From: an uncultured Mediterraneibacter sp.
Lineage (GTDB): Bacteria; Bacillota; Clostridia; Lachnospirales; Lachnospiraceae
NCBI RefSeq assembly: GCF_934309415.1
Contig: NZ_CAKRDI010000024.1
Location: forward strand, 1-48,627
DNA length: 48,627 nucleotides
Direction: 5' to 3'
The notes below the pieces were generated by a model that saw nothing but the letters and a program-made list of their open reading frames with translations, was not told the DNA's origin and did not search any database. Made by a program: the position numbers and the translations under genes. This document shows positions 43,439 through 48,627 of the stretch, one piece after another. The first letter of the stretch is position 1. Each line of letters starts with the position of its first letter.

Positions 43439-44041
43439 CATTGCAGATATGATTTTCAGATAAACTTTAACACATTCTTTCTCGTTATCATTCTTTTTCT
43501 CCTCCGCTGATACTTCATACTCTCGAATGATCTGTTTTTTCTCCAACGGATATAATTGCATCATTTGAAAATCAATCAGAACCAGATCGTGTTTTTCTTC
43601 TTTATCCACCACCTCCAATATTTTTTCCTGACATTCCTTACAAAACCGTTTTTTCAGTCTTTTCTGATCCAGTTGTTTTTGTTTTCCCAGAGTGATTTCT
43701 GCCTCGGCTCTCCCTTGTTTTGAATCTGATCTTACCGTAAAACTGCAGTTTTCCGCTCCCAGATTCGTATACGTAACATCTGTTCCCTCCTCACTCTCCT
43801 GCTTCTGTACTGAATCCGACAGTTTCAGATCCATCACATACCAGTTGTTCACGCAGATTACTCCTAATGTATCTTTTCCTCTGTATAATCCGACCATACT
43901 CTGACTGTTGCTCCCACAAAGATAACAGTTTTCTTTTATTCTGCTCTCTCTGAACGCAAGGCCTCCCCAGACTCCTGCCGCCATAAGAATCATGAGAATA
44001 AGCATCACCCGGATCATCTTTCTTCCTTTTAACTGTTTCAT
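43424..44041 (-). CDS. membrane-anchored protein with two CxxC motifs
   Basis: Not assigned to a family. 205 residues from ATG 44041 (MKQLKGRKMIRVM), chosen for AAAGGA upstream. One N-terminal membrane helix (about 8-28) precedes an outer domain with CYLCGS near residue 40 and CKECQEKI near 138, a possible metal site or redox pair. The middle is beta-rich and the end charged. The last few codons (MGMSH and the TAG stop) lie inside the family B element, so the original C-terminus may have been replaced. It is divergent from an XRE regulator with paired operators. Confidence 0.75.
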   Translation of the reverse strand: MKQLKGRKMIRVMLILMILMAAGVWGGLAFRESRIKENCYLCGSNSQSMVGLYRGKDTLGVICVNNWYVMDLKLSDSVQKQESEEGTDVTYTNLGAENCSFTVRSDSKQGRAEAEITLGKQKQLDQKRLKKRFCKECQEKILEVVDKEEKHDLVLIDFQMMQLYPLEKKQIIREYEVSAEEKKNDNEKECVKVYLKIISAMGMSH

Positions 44042-44059
44042 TCTATTTCCTTTCACACT

Positions 44060-44070
44060 CACTATTAGTG
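44060..44070. promoter_or_regulatory. candidate XRE operator 1
   Basis: CACTATTAGTG is a perfect 11-bp palindrome followed by TATG. The same unit recurs 44 bp away. Confidence 0.65.
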
Positions 44071-44103
44071 TATGTAACTATCCTTATTTATGGCGGTAAT
44101 GTG

Positions 44104-44114
44104 CACTATCAGTG
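44104..44114. promoter_or_regulatory. candidate XRE operator 2
   Basis: CACTATCAGTGTATG differs from the first site by one base. The 44-bp centre spacing is close to four helical turns, placing both sites on one DNA face. Confidence 0.65.
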
Positions 44115-44175
44115 TATGGCGATGTCATTATATATGAATTATCATTAAAGAAAAAGAAGAAAGGTGAGTAAGTAT

Positions 44176-44511
44176 ATGGACTCAATTGATAATAAACATA
44201 TTGGTAAGAAACTAAGAGACCGTAGACTCCAGCTTGGATACACCCAGGAACTTGCCGCCGAAAAATCTGGAATTTCTTATTCCTACTATACCAAAATCGA
44301 ACGTGGAGAACAACTTCCTTCTATTGAAATCTGTGTTCATCTTGCAAAAACATTTAATCTTTCGCTCGATTACTGGCTGCTTGGTGCATCCCCGGACTCC
44401 CGGATTTCTCCGGAGATGCTGGAATTTCTTCAGTCTCTGAAAGAGGTTGACAGTTCTTCTTTAAAGAAAGTGGAATACATACTTCAAAAAGCTGAATTAT
44501 TAACGGAATAA
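44176..44511 (+). CDS. XRE family helix-turn-helix regulator
   Basis: 111 residues from ATG 44176 ([17 protein letters not shown]) with AAGGTGAG 7 nt upstream; a GTG at 44164 is less likely. The HTH_3 domain spans about 9-65 ([32 protein letters not shown]). The C-terminal helix (about 75-111) may dimerise. The divergent neighbour is the CxxC membrane protein, and two CACTATYAGTG sites lie between them, so it probably controls both genes. Confidence 0.9.
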   Translation: MDSIDNKHIGKKLRDRRLQLGYTQELAAEKSGISYSYYTKIERGEQLPSIEICVHLAKTFNLSLDYWLLGASPDSRISPEMLEFLQSLKEVDSSSLKKVEYILQKAELLTE

Positions 44512-44606
44512 TTTATTACTATGAGCAGAGCCAAAAATCTTCCGCAATATATTTTTCTTTTAACAAACTTCCACCGTAGCCAAATTACTTTCTGTTATTA
44601 ATTAAC

Positions 44607-44670
44607 AAAGTACGCCCTCCAGAGAACAGAATCTCTCAGATTCCGCTCACCCTGAAGGGCGTACTTTTTT
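44607..44670 (+). terminator. terminator of the XRE gene
   Basis: AAAGTACGCCCT and AGGGCGTACTTTTTT form a 12-bp stem with a ~38-nt interior containing a second small stem (AGAATCT/CAGATTC), then T6. Confidence 0.82.
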
Positions 44671-44700
44671 CTATTTATGTTTCTTCTCGTACAAATCGCT

Positions 44701-47163
44701 TTAGAAATCCGCACAAATATACCCGATAAATGTATTTCCACTGCCCTGAACCATCTTTTCCATCTCACTGATACTGACTGTTGATTCTTCTCCTGTTTCC
44801 GGATCTAAATAAGTAATATCTGTCTTTGTGTACCCTGTCAGTAAAACAGCATGATCTGCACTTGTCAGTGCAACTACCGGGCAGCCTCTGTTGATCACAT
44901 AAAGAACCTGATCTAAAGTACATCCCGTCATATCAATCTTTGTCGCTTCATAATTCTTCATATAGCGTTCGCATGCTTCCAGTGATGTCTCGCCACTCTC
45001 CTGTGTCAGACTTACTCCTTCGATCGTATACGCAAGATCCCGGTTTCCCTTCTCCCATACATAAGACTGATCGGAAGAAATTACCACGCCGGAAATATTG
45101 TCCGCTTTCTGGATCGCATAAGCTGCTTTATCATAAATTCCTGCCAATTCACCTACACCATAGACATAATACTTCACATCTTCATTCTTTCCGTTCAGCA
45201 CAATCGTAAGTGCATTCTTCGCCACTCTCTGGTTCGGATGGATCACACTTGCTTTTGTCTCTTTCACAGCTTCTGTAAATGTAAAACGCATCTGCTTCTG
45301 CATCATATCCGTTGTATATGTTTCCAGCGAAACCGTGGTCTCTGTACGCTCTTTATTATTTGTAATATACTCCTGTGAAGTTACATTATACAGATTTCCG
45401 TTTTTCTGCATCCGGTTCAATGTTACCAGATTAGAATCAATCAAAATATCTGAAATATAAATATTCTCATCTGTAAAGGAATACTTTGCAACTTCTTTGT
45501 TCTTTGAATTACGGATTTCAAGTTCATACATCGGGGTGATCTCCTCACCGGAAGCAGTAGTTCCCGCATCATCCGATTTACTCTTTCCATAAATAAAATC
45601 ACCATTTACAAATCCTAATGGCCGGATTGTATCCCCGGAAGAAGCCTCAACTGTATAATTTTCCAGACTGCTCAGATTCATAACCTGAAGCACCTCTTTT
45701 TTATCGTCTCCCTGTGTGGTCTGATATGCCATCAGATGGCCATCGTCAGACACTGCGTACTGACCTTCTTTCAGATTTTCTGCAAGCACTTCCTGCTTGT
45801 TCTTTTTCAGATCTACCTGATAAAGAGTTCCGTCTGCAAGTACATATAACTGCTCTTCTGCATGATTATAATAAACCATCTTACCAAGTTCATCTGCTGC
45901 AATCGCATAAGATTTTGTACTCGGAATGAACGCTTTTTCCTGAATGATATTGCTGTCGATATTAAAATAGAAAACACCGACACCAACTTCACCTTCATGC
46001 TCTCCACGGTTCATATAGCCATATACTGCAAATGCCATATTTCCGTTATTATCCATACTGATAATTCGTACTGCATGCTGGTCATTCAGACTTCTTGCAT
46101 CTGTTCCGTTTTCATTTGCGAAACTGAAAACCTGAATTAATTCGTTCGATTTTTTATTGTAAAGCCACAGATCACGGTTCTGTACAAATGCCAGAATCGT
46201 TTCTTTCTTATTTGTCTCATAAGAGATATCTTCTGAAGTAACTCCCAGTAAAATTCCATTCTCATCAAGAACCGTTCTTTCTGTACTGAACACTTCCTGC
46301 ATATCACGGTTATAGTCCAGCAGATAAATTGTCTCTCCGACCACTCTGACACGGAAGAATTCTTTTATGTCATAGAGTCCTATCTCCCCTGCATCATTTG
46401 CACACTTCACACGATATTTCGCAAGGATAGATGTATAGACACTGTTGCTTTCCTTGATGCTCCACTCTACATCTCCTGTCAGTTCCGGTTCCATGGTTCC
46501 CCACTGAATGTGGGTAATATCCGAATGAATATTGACTGTCTGATATGTTGTATTATCACTTTCATCTCCCGGCTCCAGATACATTCTCAGCTGATCAGAA
46601 TCTGTCTTATTGATTGCCTTTGTATGAAAATCCTGTGCAAATGAAAGACATTTTTCAGCTGTGATATCATCCGGTTTTTCAATTCGTGTAAAATAATTCA
46701 CGTCCTTCGCATCTTTATCTGTACCGACTGTCAATGTGATCTTCAATACAGCTTCCTGCACTGATTCACCAATCGCACTGCTGAGATTCAGAGATACCAT
46801 TCCATCTTTAGCAATATCTTCAATGTTTCCTTTTGTATAAGTATCTTCTCCATCCAGTGAATACACGGTATATGCCGCTTTACTGATCTTGTTTCCTTCT
46901 TTATCAAGCTTGACCGACAAAGAACCATTACTTTCAAGAGGTGTTATCGTATCCCTCATTGCGGTAGTATCCATCTCATCCACATAACCAAATAGTGTGT
47001 TTACTTCCTGTTGATCCATGAGGAATGAAACACGCGGAAGTGTCGGTTCACCCATGTCCACCACTTCGTCATCTGCTCCACTGTTCATAATCTTACTGCT
47101 GATCACCAGTGCCACCAGGAAGATTCCAACAAGTATCCCTGTTTTTATTACCCTTTTTTTCAT
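44701..47163 (-). CDS. large membrane-anchored protein with propeller-like repeats and a C39-like C-terminal domain
   Basis: 820 residues, not assigned to a named family. An N-terminal membrane helix (about 7-25) precedes an acidic extracytoplasmic region. Its middle (about 290-620) has repeating strands of the beta-propeller kind (DRDLWLYNKKSNELIQVF, KMVYYNHAEEQLYVLADG, YAVSDDGHLMAYQTT). Residues ~690-820 resemble C39-like cysteine peptidases, with His771 in SADHAVLLTGY and Asp787 in YLDPETG. At the expected nucleophile position the protein reads SSDQSYVWEKG, with Trp703 instead of Cys. It starts 3 nt after the methyltransferase stop, so they are co-transcribed. Confidence 0.75.
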   Translation of the reverse strand: MKKRVIKTGILVGIFLVALVISSKIMNSGADDEVVDMGEPTLPRVSFLMDQQEVNTLFGYVDEMDTTAMRDTITPLESNGSLSVKLDKEGNKISKAAYTVYSLDGEDTYTKGNIEDIAKDGMVSLNLSSAIGESVQEAVLKITLTVGTDKDAKDVNYFTRIEKPDDITAEKCLSFAQDFHTKAINKTDSDQLRMYLEPGDESDNTTYQTVNIHSDITHIQWGTMEPELTGDVEWSIKESNSVYTSILAKYRVKCANDAGEIGLYDIKEFFRVRVVGETIYLLDYNRDMQEVFSTERTVLDENGILLGVTSEDISYETNKKETILAFVQNRDLWLYNKKSNELIQVFSFANENGTDARSLNDQHAVRIISMDNNGNMAFAVYGYMNRGEHEGEVGVGVFYFNIDSNIIQEKAFIPSTKSYAIAADELGKMVYYNHAEEQLYVLADGTLYQVDLKKNKQEVLAENLKEGQYAVSDDGHLMAYQTTQGDDKKEVLQVMNLSSLENYTVEASSGDTIRPLGFVNGDFIYGKSKSDDAGTTASGEEITPMYELEIRNSKNKEVAKYSFTDENIYISDILIDSNLVTLNRMQKNGNLYNVTSQEYITNNKERTETTVSLETYTTDMMQKQMRFTFTEAVKETKASVIHPNQRVAKNALTIVLNGKNEDVKYYVYGVGELAGIYDKAAYAIQKADNISGVVISSDQSYVWEKGNRDLAYTIEGVSLTQESGETSLEACERYMKNYEATKIDMTGCTLDQVLYVINRGCPVVALTSADHAVLLTGYTKTDITYLDPETGEESTVSISEMEKMVQGSGNTFIGYICADF

Positions 47164-47166
47164 TAT

Positions 47167-48480
47167 TTACTCTCCCTGTTTCAGTCCATTTTTCAGTTTT
47201 TTATTTTCTTCTGAACCGCTCATCAATCTCCCCAGTGTCGGTTCTACCTGCAAAAATTCTTTACATACCTTGATTTCTCTCTGTTTACGCTCCTTTTCCG
47301 CTGCCATACTTTCAGCTCTGCTTCTCGCAGTAACTTTCCCCCGTTTCACCCCGCGAAGCAGAATATTCTTTGGAGTGTGTTCCATATCAATAAACTCAAG
47401 TACCTGTGTTTCATATCCCTGATCTTCCAGATATTTCGCTCTCAGGCCATCTGTCAGTAATGCTGCAAATCTCTCCCTCAATAAGCCATAATCCAAAATC
47501 GGAGACAGCAGTTCTACCGCCTGGCCAGCCATCATTGTATCTTCTGACACTGTCTCGCCCGAAGTTTTTTCCTTTTTCTGTCTTCGGAGATTCTGCTCGA
47601 TCTGACCATTCAGTTCATGCTGGCAGCATGGAACAGACAAAATTACTTTTGCTCCCCAGCCAACAGCCTTTGCAAGTGCATAATCTGTCGCTGTATCACA
47701 TGCATGCAGTGTCACAACCATATCTACATGATCCACACCTTCATAGTCTGCAATATCTCCTTCAAGGAAGGTCAGTTTATCATAGCCATATTTCTCTGCC
47801 AGTTCACCACAATGGCGGATTACTTCTTTTTTCAGATCCAGTCCGATAATTTTTATATCATAACCTTTCAGTTCATGCAGATAATAATACATGGCAAATG
47901 TAAGATAAGATTTTCCACATCCGAAATCTATGATTGTCTGCTCTCTTCCCTGATCTAACTGTGGGAGAATATCTTCAATAAACTCCAGGAACCGGTTAAT
48001 CTGTCGGAACTTGTCGAATCTTGTCCGTACGATTTTCCCTTCCTGAGTCATTACACCAAGATCCTGAAGAAATGGAACCGGAATTCCTTCTTCCAAAATA
48101 TATTTCTTTTTTCGGTTATGAGAAAGTTCCGCAGCCTTCGCCTGCTGCTTTTTCTTCTTTCTCTGAATAGTTGCTTTTCCTTTCTTACTGATCAGCACAT
48201 TACAGTCTTCATTTACTGTCTCAATCTGCATCTGGCGGAATTCTTCCATAACATCCGCAAGCATCTGCTCTGCCTCTTCCGGTTTCAGATTTTTATGAAA
48301 TGCCTGTGTCTTTGTAAAAGATTCAAGCTGAAATACCAGTTCCCCCTTCTGCTCCAGCGGGCGGACTTTTATCTTTATGACTTCTTCTGCCGTACCGGTT
48401 TTCATTTTCCGATTACTGATCACAGCACGTATAAATTCTCTATTTAAAACTTCTTTCAGAAGCTGTTTGATTTCTTTCAT
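47167..48480 (-). CDS. SAM-dependent methyltransferase (Methyltransf_32-like)
   Basis: 437 residues. The N-terminal ~130 residues are basic and may bind nucleic acid (SKKGKATIQRKKKKQQAK). The Rossmann methyltransferase domain (about 155-300) shows motif I IIDFGCGKSYLTFAMYYYL, an acidic strand-2 end in IIGLDLKKEVI, GDIADY, VTLHACDTATDYAL and SVPCCQHELNGQ. The PCCQHEL block recalls tRNA-modifying Trm13-like enzymes, but the substrate is unknown. GGAG lies upstream of the ATG. Confidence 0.87.
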   Translation of the reverse strand: MKEIKQLLKEVLNREFIRAVISNRKMKTGTAEEVIKIKVRPLEQKGELVFQLESFTKTQAFHKNLKPEEAEQMLADVMEEFRQMQIETVNEDCNVLISKKGKATIQRKKKKQQAKAAELSHNRKKKYILEEGIPVPFLQDLGVMTQEGKIVRTRFDKFRQINRFLEFIEDILPQLDQGREQTIIDFGCGKSYLTFAMYYYLHELKGYDIKIIGLDLKKEVIRHCGELAEKYGYDKLTFLEGDIADYEGVDHVDMVVTLHACDTATDYALAKAVGWGAKVILSVPCCQHELNGQIEQNLRRQKKEKTSGETVSEDTMMAGQAVELLSPILDYGLLRERFAALLTDGLRAKYLEDQGYETQVLEFIDMEHTPKNILLRGVKRGKVTARSRAESMAAEKERKQREIKVCKEFLQVEPTLGRLMSGSEENKKLKNGLKQGE

Positions 48481-48553
48481 CTATAATTACTCCATTCTGG
48501 CGGGATTTACTCTTTTCTTTTTAAGAGTCTCCGTCATCAGACTGTTTTTTAAT

Positions 48554-48627
48554 GTCAAGCGGATATTCGCAATCCGCTTCGCTACTTGCTCATAACCGAA
48601 TAACTGCTCCGCAGTTTATCAGAAGGA
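48554..48627. repeat. family D repeat, cut by the window end
   Basis: 74 nt identical in reverse complement to 16729-16802 (hairpins GCGGAT/ATCCGC and AACTGC/GCAGTT). The rest of the copy continues beyond the window. Confidence 0.9.

Overview
The window looks like chromosomal DNA from a low-to-mid GC gut Firmicute, most likely a Lachnospiraceae member (Mediterraneibacter/Dorea/Blautia-like). I base this on the greA-lysS-dusB neighbourhood, a LysRS carrying a C-terminal tRNA-binding domain, a methionine aminopeptidase with an N-terminal SEC-C motif, small Lachnospiraceae-style conserved proteins, a perfect CIRCE site, and intergenic regions full of short palindromic repeats. Genus and species cannot be fixed from the sequence alone. 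There are no rRNA genes, CRISPR arrays, prophages or insertion-sequence transposases. Most of the window is core housekeeping DNA with a few unusual loci.

Layout. 1-4.1 kb: lysS, greA and dusB on the minus strand (translation, transcript cleavage, tRNA dihydrouridine). 4.4-10.2 kb: a five-gene minus-strand operon (SCP2-like protein, membrane-anchored alpha/beta hydrolase, condensation-domain protein, acyl carrier protein, AMP-forming ligase) with a divergent TetR regulator and two matching 15-bp operator palindromes between them. This is the most system-like locus in the window. 10.2-12.8 kb: lon behind a perfect CIRCE element. 13-16.5 kb: a small conserved protein, birA, and one uninterrupted ORF joining a patatin phospholipase to ornithine carbamoyltransferase. 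17-20 kb: an RNA methyltransferase and a TrkH/TrkA potassium system. 20.2-22.1 kb: an ECF sigma factor with its membrane anti-sigma factor. 22.2-24.3 kb: a MarR regulator and a MATE exporter. 24.3-25.5 kb: bioB behind a strong promoter whose -35 box lies inside a BirA-type operator; birA itself is 11 kb away. 25.6-28.8 kb: a two-component system and metK. 29.2-31.8 kb: glycerate kinase divergent from a CdaR-type regulator. 32-37.6 kb: CapA-like protein, murA, shikimate kinase, a small conserved protein and an FHA protein. 38-40 kb: map, an ECF-transporter S component and tRNA-Cys. 40-48.5 kb: a histidine-kinase homologue lacking its phosphoacceptor His, an M18 aminopeptidase, a CxxC membrane protein divergent from an XRE regulator with a paired operator, a large membrane-anchored protein ending in a degenerate C39-like domain, and a methyltransferase.

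Running through the window are at least four families of non-coding palindromic repeats. Family A (ends GTTACTGTTCAC / GTGAACAGTAAC) has more than a dozen copies, from about 30-bp hairpins to composite copies of about 150 bp whose stems show compensatory base changes. Family B (AGAGYGTGTCTGAAAA ends) is a 190-bp inverted-repeat element plus fragments, and supplies stop codons to two genes. Family C is a 200-bp MITE-like element in the cdaR leader. Family D has two copies sharing 74 identical bases in inverted orientation. They sit at 3' ends and in leaders of genes and explain several misleading ORF extensions, notably at the lysS start.
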